Positions 30,833 to 40,221 are shown, counted from the stretch's first letter. The stretch: 64,000 nucleotides of DNA from Pseudolabrys sp. Root1462 (GCF_001426945.1 NZ_LMFS01000001.1:3251109-3315108); one strand, 5' to 3'. A program made the numbers and translations. Notes: generated by a model from the sequence alone, not told the origin.

Positions 30833-31714
30833 ATGACGAAAGGACGGTTGAACATCCACGTGCAGGGCTGGTTGCTCGCCCTGCCTGCCGTGGTGTTGCT
30901 GGCCGCTTTCACCCATATCCCGGCGATCAAGACCGTCATCGACAGTTTCTTCTCGACCCCGCATGGCGCGCGCCCGTCGCGTTTCATTGGTTTGACGCAC
31001 TATCATTCGCTGGTCGCCGATCCGATCTTCTGGCGCGCGCTGACCAACAATCTGTTGTACGCACTGATCACGGTGCCGCTGGCGATCGCGTTTGCGCTTC
31101 TCATGGCCCTGTGGGTGAACGGCAAGATCAGCGGCCGCGCTGGCCTGCGGCTCGCTTTCTTTACGCCGACCATCCTGCCGATGGTGGCCGCGGCCAATAT
31201 CTGGCTGTTCTTCTACACACAGGACTACGGGCTGCTGAACAAGATCGGCCGCACCTTGGGCTTCGCCAGCGTCAACTGGCTGGGCGATCCGGCAACGGCA
31301 CTGCCGTCGCTGATGGCGGTGACGATCTGGAAGGAGGCCGGATTCTTCATGATTTTCTATCTGGCAGCGCTGCAGCAGGTGCCGCCCGATCTCTATGAAG
31401 CCGCGCGCATGGAGAACGCCAGCCGCTGGCAGGTATTCCGCCGCATCACCTGGCCGATGGTGATGCCGACCACGCTGTTCGTCGGCATCAACGCCCTGAT
31501 CAACGCCTTCCGTGTTGTCGATCAGGTCATCGCCATGACTGGCGGCGGACCCGACAACGCGACGACGCTGCTTCTGTTCTACATCTATCAGGTCGCGTTC
31601 TCGTTCTGGGATCTCGGCTATGCCGCGGCGCTGTCGGCCGTGCTGCTGACCGCGCTCGCCGCCGTGGCGCTGGCGCAATTCTTCCTGCTCGATCGCAAGA
31701 TTCACTATCGGTGA
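30833..31714 (+). CDS. ugpA: Glycerol-3-phosphate ABC transporter, permease
   Basis: A 293-residue inner-membrane permease with six predicted segments. The EAA loop that contacts UgpC is E-A-A-R-M-E-N-A-S-R-W near residue 187. It is separated from ugpB by an inverted repeat pair rather than the usual few bases. Family: MalF/UgpA-type binding-protein-dependent permeases. Confidence 0.92.
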   Translation: MTKGRLNIHVQGWLLALPAVVLLAAFTHIPAIKTVIDSFFSTPHGARPSRFIGLTHYHSLVADPIFWRALTNNLLYALITVPLAIAFALLMALWVNGKISGRAGLRLAFFTPTILPMVAAANIWLFFYTQDYGLLNKIGRTLGFASVNWLGDPATALPSLMAVTIWKEAGFFMIFYLAALQQVPPDLYEAARMENASRWQVFRRITWPMVMPTTLFVGINALINAFRVVDQVIAMTGGGPDNATTLLLFYIYQVAFSFWDLGYAAALSAVLLTALAAVALAQFFLLDRKIHYR

Positions 31715-31718
31715 GGCG

Positions 31719-32531
31719 ATGAAGGCGAACCGCATCAATTCGCTCTCGACGATCGCGGCCTGGGCCTTCGCGCTGCTCTGGGCGCTGCCGCTGCTCTATG
31801 CGCTGTGGGCGGCGTTTCACCCGGCGGCCTATGCCACGCGCTTCGAGATCACCGCACCGCTGACCTTCGATAATTTCAGGCACGCCTGGGTCGCGGCGCC
31901 GTTTCCGCGCTACTTCCTCAATACCGTGATGCTGGTGCTCGGCATCATGCTGGCGCAATTCGTCATCTGTACGCTGGCGGCATTCGGGCTGGCGCGCTGG
32001 AAATTCTACGGCGCCGACGTGCTGTTCGCGCTGATCCTGATCCAGCTCATGGTGACGCCGGACGTCCTCATTCTCGAAAACTACCGGACGCTGCAAAGGC
32101 TCGACCTGATCGACACGCTGACCGGCGTCGGCATTCCCTATGTGGCCTCGGCCTTCGGCATCTTCCTGTTGCGGCAGGCGTTCAAGACGATTCCGAAGGA
32201 ACTCGACGACGCCGCCCGCATGGAAGGCGCCAGCACGCTGCAGACGATCTGGCGCGTTTATCTGCCGCTCGCCAAGCCGATCTATGTCGCCTATGGCCTG
32301 GTCTCGGTGAGCTACCACTGGAACAACTTCCTGTGGCCGCTGATCGTCACCAATTCGGTGGAGACGCGGCCGCTCACCGTCGGCCTGCAGACCTTCGCCT
32401 CGGTCGATCAGGGCATCGACTGGTCGGTGATCTGCGCCGCGGCTCTGATGACTTCGGCGCCGCTGATGATCGCCTTGCTGGTGTTCCAGCGCGCCTTCAT
32501 CCAAAGCTTCGTCCGCGCCGGAATTCGCTAG
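31719..32531 (+). CDS. ugpE: Glycerol-3-phosphate ABC transporter, permease
   Basis: A 270-residue partner permease (MalG/UgpE type) with six predicted membrane segments. The EAA loop is D-D-A-A-R-M-E-G-A-S-T near residue 165. It starts 4 bp after ugpA and closes the ugpCBAE operon. No glycerophosphodiester phosphodiesterase (ugpQ) follows. Confidence 0.92.
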   Translation: MKANRINSLSTIAAWAFALLWALPLLYALWAAFHPAAYATRFEITAPLTFDNFRHAWVAAPFPRYFLNTVMLVLGIMLAQFVICTLAAFGLARWKFYGADVLFALILIQLMVTPDVLILENYRTLQRLDLIDTLTGVGIPYVASAFGIFLLRQAFKTIPKELDDAARMEGASTLQTIWRVYLPLAKPIYVAYGLVSVSYHWNNFLWPLIVTNSVETRPLTVGLQTFASVDQGIDWSVICAAALMTSAPLMIALLVFQRAFIQSFVRAGIR

Positions 32532-32533
32532 CG

Positions 32534-32577
32534 TATGGCCCGAAAAGTCCCCCGGATTTCGGATTAGGTCATGCGCA
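32534..32577 (+). repeat. Rhizobial intergenic palindrome (RIME-like), degenerate copy B
   Basis: Reads CCCGAAAAGTCC ... CATGCGC; its reverse complement aligns with copy A at 8035-8083 (both GCGCATGA-C-T ... TCCGAA ... TTTTCGGG). It fills the convergent gap after ugpE. Confidence 0.5.
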
Positions 32578-32581
32578 AATA

Positions 32582-34255
32582 TTACTGTTGCAAGCGCAGG
32601 CCGAGGAGAAAACTGGTCTCGTTGAAATTGTTGCCGGTGACATTCGAGCGCAGCCAGTCCTGGCGCAGTTCGCCCCTCACCTGCGCCCAGCGGCTGAGCT
32701 TGTAGGTCAGCCCGAGCGCGATCATGTAGCGATCGTCGTCGCGATCCGAGCCCTTGTAATCGTCGTTGCCGTAACCGACCTTGACGGTGCCGATCAGCCA
32801 GCGGCGAAAGGCGTGGTCGTACTGCAGCTTGATGTCACGCGACAGCACACCGGAGACGCCCGCCACTGCCGATTCCTGGACGCCCGACTCCGCCGTGAGC
32901 TTGACGGTGTTGAGTGCGTCGGCATTCCAGATCAGCGACGCGTTGCCGACGACGCCGCTGAGCTTGTCGAGCCGCGGGTCGTCATAAGTGCGCTGCGTGT
33001 AGCCGATGCCGGTCTCACCGGTGAGCGCGCGGCTCATCTCGAAGGTCGAGCCGACCAGCACCGTCCAGCCCTTGGAATTGCGCTGGTAGCCGGAAGAGTC
33101 GGTGGCCAGGTCGTGCTTGCGCGTATCGACGCCGCCTTCGACATAAGGCGTGACGCCGGGCCGCAGTTCGTAGCCGCCGCGCAGCTTGACGCCGTATTGA
33201 TCGTAGTTGCGGTCCTCATTGCTCAGCGTCGATCCATCGGTGAGTTTGGAGTCCTGATACGCCATCCGCTCGACATCGCCCTTGAGCGAGACGTCGAAGC
33301 GATTGAATTTGTGGCCGACGCCCGCGGAGCCGCCGAAGGTCGTGTAGATCGGCAGCTTGGCGAGGCCGGCCTGCAGATTCGGGCTGCCGGGATTGTCGGT
33401 GCCGACCAGCAAGCGGCCGCCGAGGTCGATGCGGGTCGCCCGCGTGACATCGACGCGGCCGTCGATCCTGCCGTTGACGTTTGGGCGGCTCAGCGTCGGA
33501 TCGCTGTCGGGCGAATAGCCGGTGTAGCTGCCGCGCAGGTCGGCCTTCAGTTCATGGCGCGACCAGTTCGATTGCGCGCGCAACTCCGGTTGCACGGAAT
33601 AAAGCGAGGCGCCCTTGGCGTTCGCGCTCTGGCCGGGATTGGTGTCGTAGCCGCCGATCAGCTCGACCGCGGGATAGAGCGCGAAGCCGCCGGCATGAAC
33701 ACCGTGCTGCGCATAGGGATCGTCGTCTTCCTCGCGCTTGCGCTTCTTCGGCGGCTTGCGGATCGGCCCGATCTCGACAGGCGGCGCGCCGTTGGTCGAG
33801 GCCATCGCGCTCTTGGCCGCAGAAGAATTGACGGCTGTGGTGTTGCCCGCCGAAGGGATCGGCATTTGATAGGGCGAGATCGCGACGGGCGGCGGCTGAT
33901 CCGGCGATGTCGCCTGCGCCCGCGCCGCGACGCCCGGCTTTTTCGCCGCCAGCGCCCGCGCCTTGGCCTTGGCGTTCCGACTGTTGGTCGAGTCGAAGCC
34001 CGTCTCGCCGGCGGCCGACGGCGGCTCGGTGAAGGTCGGCGTCTGGTTGAGTTGCGCCTGCTGCTGCGGTCCGAATTTCTGGAAGGTTTGCGGCTTGCGC
34101 GGAATGGCGGCTTTCGGCGCGAACGGATCGACCGAATCCGGCGTCACGATCTGGCCGAACGCGGTACCGCAGCCGAGCGCGATCACGCAGGCGGCCGTCA
34201 TCAGGCCGACCAGCGGGCGCAAGCCGGTGGATATCGCACGGCGGGAGCGCAACAC
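32582..34255 (-). CDS. Outer-membrane beta-barrel protein
   Basis: A 557-residue exported protein. Signal peptide to about residue 35 (C-G-T-A-F-G-Q). A ~150-residue Pro/Ala/Lys-rich linker follows, with a basic-acidic patch (K-K-R-K-R-E-E-D-D-D) near 172. From about 190 the sequence alternates polar and aromatic residues in strand pairs (V-E-L-I-G-G-Y-D-T-N-P, L-G-L-T-Y-K-L-S-R-W), typical of the outer-membrane beta-barrel family often annotated near exopolysaccharide genes. The start is a GTG at 34255 with AGGAGG 13 nt upstream. Function unknown; the barrel should sit in the outer membrane. Confidence 0.78.
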   Translation of the reverse strand: MLRSRRAISTGLRPLVGLMTAACVIALGCGTAFGQIVTPDSVDPFAPKAAIPRKPQTFQKFGPQQQAQLNQTPTFTEPPSAAGETGFDSTNSRNAKAKARALAAKKPGVAARAQATSPDQPPPVAISPYQMPIPSAGNTTAVNSSAAKSAMASTNGAPPVEIGPIRKPPKKRKREEDDDPYAQHGVHAGGFALYPAVELIGGYDTNPGQSANAKGASLYSVQPELRAQSNWSRHELKADLRGSYTGYSPDSDPTLSRPNVNGRIDGRVDVTRATRIDLGGRLLVGTDNPGSPNLQAGLAKLPIYTTFGGSAGVGHKFNRFDVSLKGDVERMAYQDSKLTDGSTLSNEDRNYDQYGVKLRGGYELRPGVTPYVEGGVDTRKHDLATDSSGYQRNSKGWTVLVGSTFEMSRALTGETGIGYTQRTYDDPRLDKLSGVVGNASLIWNADALNTVKLTAESGVQESAVAGVSGVLSRDIKLQYDHAFRRWLIGTVKVGYGNDDYKGSDRDDDRYMIALGLTYKLSRWAQVRGELRQDWLRSNVTGNNFNETSFLLGLRLQQ

Positions 34256-34388
34256 GTCCAGACGCAGGCCTCCTGGAGCCGGCCGTAACGGGAGCGCGCA
34301 CGCGCACCCGCCCGCGGAGCCGGCGGGAAGTGGTTAACGGACGTTAAAGCGCTATGGTTAACGAGGTGTTGAGACGCCGGGCTGCGGG

Positions 34389-35426
34389 TTAAACCCAGCC
34401 CTGCAACTCGCGGGCGACGACGTCGCGGATCACGGCCATGCCCTCGGACGAGTCGTTGAGGCAGGGAATGGCCGCGAAGTTCTCGCCGCCATGTTCCTTG
34501 AAGATGCCGGCGTTCTCCATGGCGATCTCCTCCAGCGTCTCCAGGCAGTCCGACGAGAAGCCCGGCGTGATGATGGCGAGGTTCTTGACGCCCTTCTTGG
34601 CCAGCGCCTCGACCGTCTTGTCGGTGTAGGGCTTGAGCCACTCGGCCGGGCCGAAGCGCGACTGGAACGTCAGCATCAGTTGCTGCTCGTCCATGTTCAG
34701 CCGCGCGCGCAACAGCCGCGCGGTCTTGTGACACTGGCAGTAATACGGATCGCCCTTGCGCAAATACTCCTCGGGCATGCCGTGGAACGAGGCGAGGATG
34801 ACATCCGGCTTGAACGGCAGCTTCGCCAGCGACGCCTGCAGCGATGTCGCCAGCGCGTCGATGTAGACCGGGTTGTCGAAGTAAGCCGGCGCGATGCGCA
34901 CCGCCGGCTGCCAGCGCATCTGCATCAGCGCCTCGAACGCCTTGTCGGCGACGGTGGCGGTCGTCGCGGCGGCGTATTGCGGATAGAGCGGCACGATCAG
35001 GATGCGGTCGCAGCCTTGCGCCTGCAGCGCATCGAGCCGCGACTTGATCGACGGATTGCCGTAGCGCATGGCCCAGTCGAAAATGACGCGCGTATCGCCG
35101 CTCATGTCGGCGGCAAGCTTGTCGGACTGCGAGCGCGTGATCGTCTTGAGGAAAGACTCGTTGCGCTCCTTGTTCCAGATCTTGTCGTAGTCCCTGCCCT
35201 TCCGCGCCGGCCGGAAGGTGAGAATGATGAGGTTGAGCACCAGCCACCACTTGATCCGGTTTTCCTCGATGACACGGCGGTCGGAGAGGAACTCGCCGAG
35301 ATAGCGGCGCATCGACCAGTAGTCGGTGGCATCCGGCGTGCCGAGATTGACCAGCAGGACGCCGACGCGGCGCGGCGGTACCTTCGGGTGGTCCGGCGGC
35401 AGGTGGGGATTGGGGGCGTCGGTCAT
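34389..35426 (-). CDS. hemH: Ferrochelatase
   Basis: A 345-residue class I ferrochelatase inserting Fe2+ into protoporphyrin IX, the last step of heme synthesis. Landmarks are V-L-L-V-N-L-G-T-P at 23-31, L-Y-P-Q-Y-A-A-A-T-T near 147-156, the metal-binding H215 in S-F-H-G-M-P, and P-G-F-S-S-D-C-L-E-T with the acidic partner near residue 300. It lies 50 bp downstream of the PaaK-like gene in the same direction. Confidence 0.96.
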   Translation of the reverse strand: MTDAPNPHLPPDHPKVPPRRVGVLLVNLGTPDATDYWSMRRYLGEFLSDRRVIEENRIKWWLVLNLIILTFRPARKGRDYDKIWNKERNESFLKTITRSQSDKLAADMSGDTRVIFDWAMRYGNPSIKSRLDALQAQGCDRILIVPLYPQYAAATTATVADKAFEALMQMRWQPAVRIAPAYFDNPVYIDALATSLQASLAKLPFKPDVILASFHGMPEEYLRKGDPYYCQCHKTARLLRARLNMDEQQLMLTFQSRFGPAEWLKPYTDKTVEALAKKGVKNLAIITPGFSSDCLETLEEIAMENAGIFKEHGGENFAAIPCLNDSSEGMAVIRDVVARELQGWV

Positions 35427-35476
35427 AGGTGGTTATGAGCGGCAAATGGCGGCTGCGGTCAAGCGGCCGGACCGCC

Positions 35477-36709
35477 CTAGCCGACCGGCCGCTCGTCGGC
35501 GATGACCTTGCCGTCATTGGGCAGCGAACCCGGCGGCATGAGCTGGACCTCGCCGCGCAGCTTGGTCACCGATTGCAGCGTCGTCGCGAGGGCGTCTGCC
35601 AGCGCGGCGTTCGTGCCGGCGACCTCCGCCATCAGCGTCATGGTATCCTGCTCGGCCGCGCGGCCGACCACCAGCCGCAGGCGCAATATCTCGGGATGGC
35701 GCGACCCGACCTCGGCAACCTGCCGCGGATGCACGAACATGCCCTTGACCTTCGCGGTCTGGTCGGCGCGGCCCATCCAGCCCTTGATGCGGCGGTTTGT
35801 CCGCCCGCAGGCTGATATTCCCGGCAGAATGGCGGACAGGTCTCCGGTGGCCAGCCGGATCATCGGGTAGTCCGGGTTGAACGAGGTGACCACGACCTCG
35901 CCCACTTCACCTTCCGTGACCGGATCGCCCGTCCCGGGGCGCACGATCTCGAGAAAGACGTGCTCGTTGACGATCATGCCGTCCATCGCTTCGCTTTCGT
36001 ACGCGATGACGCCGAGTTCGGCGGTAGCGTAGCACTGCCGTGCCTGCACGCCGCGTGAGCGCAATTCCTCACGCAGCGAACCAGGCAACGCCGCACCGGA
36101 TACCAGGCCGCGTTTGATCGAGGACGCATCCTTGCCGGTCTTCTGCGCGGTATCGAGCAGGATCTTGAGGAAGTCCGGCGTGCCGATATACGCTGACGGC
36201 CGGTAATGCGCGATCGCTTCGATCTGTTGTTCGGTATTGCCGACGCCGCCGGGAATGACGGCACAGCCAAGCTTGTGCGCGCCGGATTCAAGAATGAAGC
36301 CGCCCGGCGTCAGGTGATAGGCGAAGGAATTATGCACGATGTCGCCGTCGCGCATGCCGGCGGCGAAGCAGGCGCGTGCCGCGCCCCACCAGTCGTCGCC
36401 ATGACCTTCCGGCTCGAAGATCGGACCCGGCGACATCAAGAGCCGCTTGGCCTTTCCTGGTGGCGTGACGTTGAGGCCGCCGAACGGCGGATGCTCCTTC
36501 TGCAGCGCAGCGATATCGGATTTGCGCAGCACCGGCAGTTTCGCCAGCGTCTCGCGCGACATGACCCACTTGGCATCGACGCCGGCGAGATGCTTCGCCC
36601 AGCCCGGTGCTTTCATCGCATGAGCGACGATGCCATGGAGTCCGGCGAACTGCTCGCGCTCGCGGAGCGTCGGCTCGCGGGTTTCGAGGGAGTCGTAATG
36701 GGAGGGCAT
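35477..36709 (-). CDS. PaaK-like adenylate-forming CoA ligase
   Basis: A 410-residue protein of the phenylacetate-CoA ligase family, shorter than PaaK (about 430-440). S-A-Y-I-G-T-P-D-F-L, S-G-A-A-L-P-G-S-L-R and C-Y-A-T-A-E-L-G (A5-like) plus R-L-A-T-G-D-L-S and G-R-A-D-Q-T-A-K-V-K-G-M-F-V-H-P are in the right order. The usual S-S-G-T-T-G phosphate loop is replaced by L-L-M-S-P-G-P-I-F-E-P-E-G. It would activate an organic acid to its CoA thioester using ATP. It follows livF in the same direction, so the transporter probably supplies its acid. Confidence 0.75.
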   Translation of the reverse strand: MPSHYDSLETREPTLREREQFAGLHGIVAHAMKAPGWAKHLAGVDAKWVMSRETLAKLPVLRKSDIAALQKEHPPFGGLNVTPPGKAKRLLMSPGPIFEPEGHGDDWWGAARACFAAGMRDGDIVHNSFAYHLTPGGFILESGAHKLGCAVIPGGVGNTEQQIEAIAHYRPSAYIGTPDFLKILLDTAQKTGKDASSIKRGLVSGAALPGSLREELRSRGVQARQCYATAELGVIAYESEAMDGMIVNEHVFLEIVRPGTGDPVTEGEVGEVVVTSFNPDYPMIRLATGDLSAILPGISACGRTNRRIKGWMGRADQTAKVKGMFVHPRQVAEVGSRHPEILRLRLVVGRAAEQDTMTLMAEVAGTNAALADALATTLQSVTKLRGEVQLMPPGSLPNDGKVIADERPVG

Positions 36710-36723
36710 GGATTGCTTCCTTC

Positions 36724-36747
36724 ACCCTCCCCCATTGCGGGGAGGGT
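36724..36747. repeat. Strong palindrome between livF and the PaaK-like gene
   Basis: Perfect 9-bp arms ACCCTCCCC / GGGGAGGGT around CATTGC. There is no T-run on either strand, so it is more likely a repeat or mRNA-processing hairpin than a terminator. Confidence 0.5.
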
Positions 36748-36756
36748 AAGAGAGGG

Positions 36757-37596
36757 TCACGTCAGCCACCGTTTCCGCCGGCGATAATGCTTGCCCTCGC
36801 GGAACGACTTGCGGCGGCCCTCGGAAATGCCGAGGTAGAATTCCTTGACGTCGGCGTTCTCGGACAGCGACTTGGCGTCACCATCCATCACCACGCGGCC
36901 GTTCTCGAGGATGTAGCCGTAATTGGCGTAGCGCAGCGCCATGTTGGTGTTCTGCTCGGCGAGCAGGAACGACACACCCTCTTTCGCATTCAGATCCTTC
37001 ACGATCTCGAAGATTTCCTCGACGACCTGCGGCGCCAGCCCCATCGACGGTTCGTCGAGCAGGATCATCTTGGGCTTCGCCATCATCGCGCGCCCCACCG
37101 CGCACATCTGCTGTTCGCCGCCCGAGGTGTAGCCCGCCATCGAGCCTCGGCGCTCGCGCAGCCGAGGAAAGTAATCATAGACCAGCTCCATGTCACGCTT
37201 GATCGCGGCTTTGCCATCGCGGCGCGTGAACGCGCCGGTCAGCAGGTTCTCCTCAATCGAGAGATGGCCAAAGCAGTGGCGGCCCTCCATCACCTGGATA
37301 CAGCCGCGCCGCACCAGGTCGTTCGGCGACATGTCCTGCACCTCGGCGCCGTCGAAGATGATCGAGCCCTTGGTGACGTCGCCGCGTTCGGCATGCAGCA
37401 GGTTGGAGATCGCCTTTAGCGTCGTGGTCTTGCCGGCGCCGTTGGCGCCAAGCAGGGCGACGATGCCGCCCCTGGCCACATCGAGCGACACGCCCTTCAG
37501 CACCAGGATGACGTGATCGTAGATCACCTCGATGTTGTTGACCGAGAGGATTTTCTCGGTCGCGATCGCGGGTGCTGTGTTTGCGGCGAGGGACAT
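36757..37596 (-). CDS. livF: Branched-chain-type ABC transporter, ATP-binding protein LivF
   Basis: A 279-residue ATPase. Walker A G-A-N-G-A-G-K-T-T near residue 50, signature S-G-G-E-Q-Q-M and Walker B I-L-L-D-E-P-S-M-G-L-A-P are LivF-like. The C-terminus carries an extra basic tail (R-R-K-S-F-R-E-G-K-H-Y-R-R-R-K-R). It pairs with LivG as the ATP-driven half of the HAAT importer. It is separated from livK by repeats. Confidence 0.9.
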   Translation of the reverse strand: MSLAANTAPAIATEKILSVNNIEVIYDHVILVLKGVSLDVARGGIVALLGANGAGKTTTLKAISNLLHAERGDVTKGSIIFDGAEVQDMSPNDLVRRGCIQVMEGRHCFGHLSIEENLLTGAFTRRDGKAAIKRDMELVYDYFPRLRERRGSMAGYTSGGEQQMCAVGRAMMAKPKMILLDEPSMGLAPQVVEEIFEIVKDLNAKEGVSFLLAEQNTNMALRYANYGYILENGRVVMDGDAKSLSENADVKEFYLGISEGRRKSFREGKHYRRRKRWLT

Positions 37597-37614
37597 GGGA
37601 TTTTTCCGAGAGGA

Positions 37615-37720
37615 GCCCTCATCCTGAGGCGGCGCGATAGCGCCGTCTCGAAGATGAGGGCGTTACTCAGTGGCCTCGTCCTTCGAGACACGCTGACGGC
37701 GCGGCTTAAGGACGAGGATC
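37615..37720 (+). repeat. Two tandem palindromic elements between livK and livF
   Basis: The first (37615-37661) pairs GCCCTCATC with GATGAGGGC and has an inner GGCGC / GCGCC stem. The second (37673-37720) pairs CCTCGTCCTT with AAGGACGAGG. Both resemble the CTCATCCTGAGG / TCTCGAAGGATGAGG interspersed repeat of Bradyrhizobiaceae. Confidence 0.65.
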
Positions 37721-37727
37721 GGTCTTG

Positions 37728-39062
37728 TTACGACGCCTTGTCGCAGGCTTCGGTGCGCCTCGGCCAGCTACCGGCCTTGTCGGTGTACTCCTTGGCAGCC
37801 GCGTTCAGCAGCGGGCTGACCTTGTCCATGTTCGGCTTGATGTCGCCCGAGACCTTGACGTACTTCGAGCCGTCCCATTCCTGCATGTAAGTCGCGAAAT
37901 GGCCGTTGTGGTCCGCGCAGGTCAGCTTGACCGGCCCTGCGAAGCCTTCAAGGCCCATCTCCTTGTAGCGCGCTGCATCGATATTGAGCGTTTCGAGACC
38001 GCGACGCATGTCCTCACCGGTGATGACCTTCTTGCCCGTGAGCTTCTGCGCGTTGCGGATGCCTTCGGCGATCAGCATCGAGTTGTAGATACCGCGGTTG
38101 TAGAGAACCTTGCCGATGTGGCTCTTGTCGGTCTGCGTCAGGTTCTTGTCGGTGACGAACTTCTTGATGTCGGCGATCGCCGGGAAGTTGTCACCCACGG
38201 CGTGCCAGTTGAGCGCCTTGAAACCCTTGCTTTGCGGGCCACCGGCCGCGGCGTCATCCTCGCTCGGCCACCAGATGGAGACGAACTTGTCCATCGGATA
38301 ACCGATCTTGACGGCTTCCTTCACCGCAGTTGGCTGCAGCGCGCCCCAGCCATACATGACCATGTAATCCGGCCGGTCGCGGCGGACATTGAGCCACTGC
38401 GACGACTGGTTCTGCATTTCGGTCGCGGCAACGGGGTAGAGCTTGAGGTTGAAGCCGTAATCCTTCGCCATCTGTTCGAGCAGCGGGATCGGCTCCTTGC
38501 CGAAGCCGGCGTCGAGATAGATATAGCCGATGGTCTTGCCCTTCAGCTTATCCATGCCGCCTTCCTTGCCCCCGATATAAGTCAGGATCATCGAGGCGCC
38601 GTCCCAGTAAGTCGCCGGCGGGTTGAAGATCCATGGGAAGGTATCGCCGATCGCGGCTGCGGACAGGCCATAAGCCATCGACAGCACCGGGACCTTGTCG
38701 ACGGAGGCACGCGGGATCAGCGGCAGCGTGATGCCGGTCGACCATGGATTGATGACCACCGGCTTCTTGTCCTTCACGGCCTCGTAGCATTCGAGGCCCT
38801 TCTTGGTGTCGTAACCGGTCTCGCATTCTTCGAGCGCCAGCTTGACCCCGCCGATGCCGCCGTCGCGCTGATTCAGCATCTCAAGGTAATCGCGCATGCC
38901 TTCCGCGATGTAGATGCCTGAACCCGAGAATGGACCGGTGCGGTAGGTGAACAGCGGCACATAGATCGACTCCTGCGCCGTCGCCGGTAGCGACGTTGCA
39001 ACTGTGCCCGCCACGAGCGCAGCCGCGATCATTGTCGTCTTGACGTTCTTCAAGCCAAGCAT
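37728..39062 (-). CDS. Branched-chain-type ABC transporter, substrate-binding protein
   Basis: A 444-residue periplasmic binding protein (LivK/Peripla_BP_6 fold). Signal peptide about 1-30 (A-T-S-L-P-A-T-A-Q). Mature features include Y-V-P-L-F-T-Y-R-T-G-P-F-S-G-S-G, the G-I-G-G-V-K-L-A-L-E-E-C-E-T-G-Y-D region and Y-G-W-G-A-L-Q-P-T. It is longer than classical LivK (about 370), as in HAAT proteins used for aromatic acids or urea. The ligand cannot be told from the sequence. Confidence 0.85.
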   Translation of the reverse strand: MLGLKNVKTTMIAAALVAGTVATSLPATAQESIYVPLFTYRTGPFSGSGIYIAEGMRDYLEMLNQRDGGIGGVKLALEECETGYDTKKGLECYEAVKDKKPVVINPWSTGITLPLIPRASVDKVPVLSMAYGLSAAAIGDTFPWIFNPPATYWDGASMILTYIGGKEGGMDKLKGKTIGYIYLDAGFGKEPIPLLEQMAKDYGFNLKLYPVAATEMQNQSSQWLNVRRDRPDYMVMYGWGALQPTAVKEAVKIGYPMDKFVSIWWPSEDDAAAGGPQSKGFKALNWHAVGDNFPAIADIKKFVTDKNLTQTDKSHIGKVLYNRGIYNSMLIAEGIRNAQKLTGKKVITGEDMRRGLETLNIDAARYKEMGLEGFAGPVKLTCADHNGHFATYMQEWDGSKYVKVSGDIKPNMDKVSPLLNAAAKEYTDKAGSWPRRTEACDKAS

Positions 39063-39144
39063 GGCCTTTCTCTCCCTCTGGTTTCACGCCGTTTTTTATG
39101 GCGTGCCCGCCCGCAGGCGGATTTTTGGTTCTCAGTCTGCACTC

Positions 39145-40221
39145 TCAATATGGGAATGGCCAGACCCTCAGCTTCTGCTTGCCGATCTGCCAGAGACGGG
39201 CGAGGCCCGCCGGTTCGATAATCAGGAACAGGATGATCAGCGCGCCGACGGTCATGAAGGTCAGGTGTTCGACGGTGGCGGGCGTGATCTGCAGGCCGAC
39301 CATGGCAACCACGCCTTTGAGAATGATCGGCATGCCGTAAATGAGCGCCGCTCCGAAGAACGAGCCGACAAGGCTGCCAAGACCGCCGATGATGACCATG
39401 AACAGGATGAAGAACGACTGATCGATGCCGAACACCGCCGGCTCGGCGCTGCCGTACCAGAAGAAAACCATCAGTGCGCCGGCGACGCCGCAGTAATAGG
39501 ACGACACCGCAAAGGCCAGGAGCTTGGTCCGGTACAGACGGATGCCCATGAGCTCGGCCGCAAGGTCCATATCGCGCACCGCCATCCAGCTCCGGCCAAT
39601 ACGGCCATGCACCAGGTTGGACGCGATCACCGTGAGCAGGGTGACGACAGACAGAATGACGAGATAGCGCACTTCCGGCTGCGCCGTCGGCCCGGTTACC
39701 GGAATGCCGAGCAGCGTACGGGTCGGCACCTCGATGGCACCGGATGTGTTGTTGTTGACCAGCCACGGGATGCGCACGAAGGCCCAGTCCAGAAAGAACT
39801 GCGCGGACAACGTCGCAACCGCCAGATAGAACCCCTTGATGCGCAGCGACGGCAGACCGAACAGGATGCCGATGCCGCACGAGAAGAAGCCGGACACCAG
39901 AACCCAGATGATGATGTTCACGTCCGGGAAGACTGTCGTCAGCTTGTAACAGGCGAAGGCGCCGACACCCATGAAGCCACCCGTACCGAGCGACAGGAGG
40001 CCGGTGTAGCCGGTGAGGATGTTCAGACCGATCGCCGCCAGCGAGAACACCAGCAGCGGCACCATAACCGCGCTGATGAAGAAGTCGGAGCCGAACAGCG
40101 GCACGCCGACAAAGGCCGCGATGAGGATCACGGCAAGGCCAATGCGATCCTGGCGGATTGGAAAGATCGCCTGGTCGGCGACGTAGCTCGTTTTGAACTG
40201 GCCTGCCTCGCGGTAGAGCAT
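39145..40221 (-). CDS. livM: Branched-chain-type ABC transporter, permease LivM
   Basis: A 358-residue inner-membrane permease with about nine hydrophobic segments. It contains N-I-L-T-G-Y-T-G-L-L-S-L-G-T-G-G-F-M-G-V-G-A and the C-terminal M-V-I-I-G-G-L-G-S-L-V-G-S-F-F-G-A, both LivM hallmarks. It lies 83 bp downstream of livH and 82 bp upstream of livK in one run. Confidence 0.92.
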   Translation of the reverse strand: MLYREAGQFKTSYVADQAIFPIRQDRIGLAVILIAAFVGVPLFGSDFFISAVMVPLLVFSLAAIGLNILTGYTGLLSLGTGGFMGVGAFACYKLTTVFPDVNIIIWVLVSGFFSCGIGILFGLPSLRIKGFYLAVATLSAQFFLDWAFVRIPWLVNNNTSGAIEVPTRTLLGIPVTGPTAQPEVRYLVILSVVTLLTVIASNLVHGRIGRSWMAVRDMDLAAELMGIRLYRTKLLAFAVSSYYCGVAGALMVFFWYGSAEPAVFGIDQSFFILFMVIIGGLGSLVGSFFGAALIYGMPIILKGVVAMVGLQITPATVEHLTFMTVGALIILFLIIEPAGLARLWQIGKQKLRVWPFPY

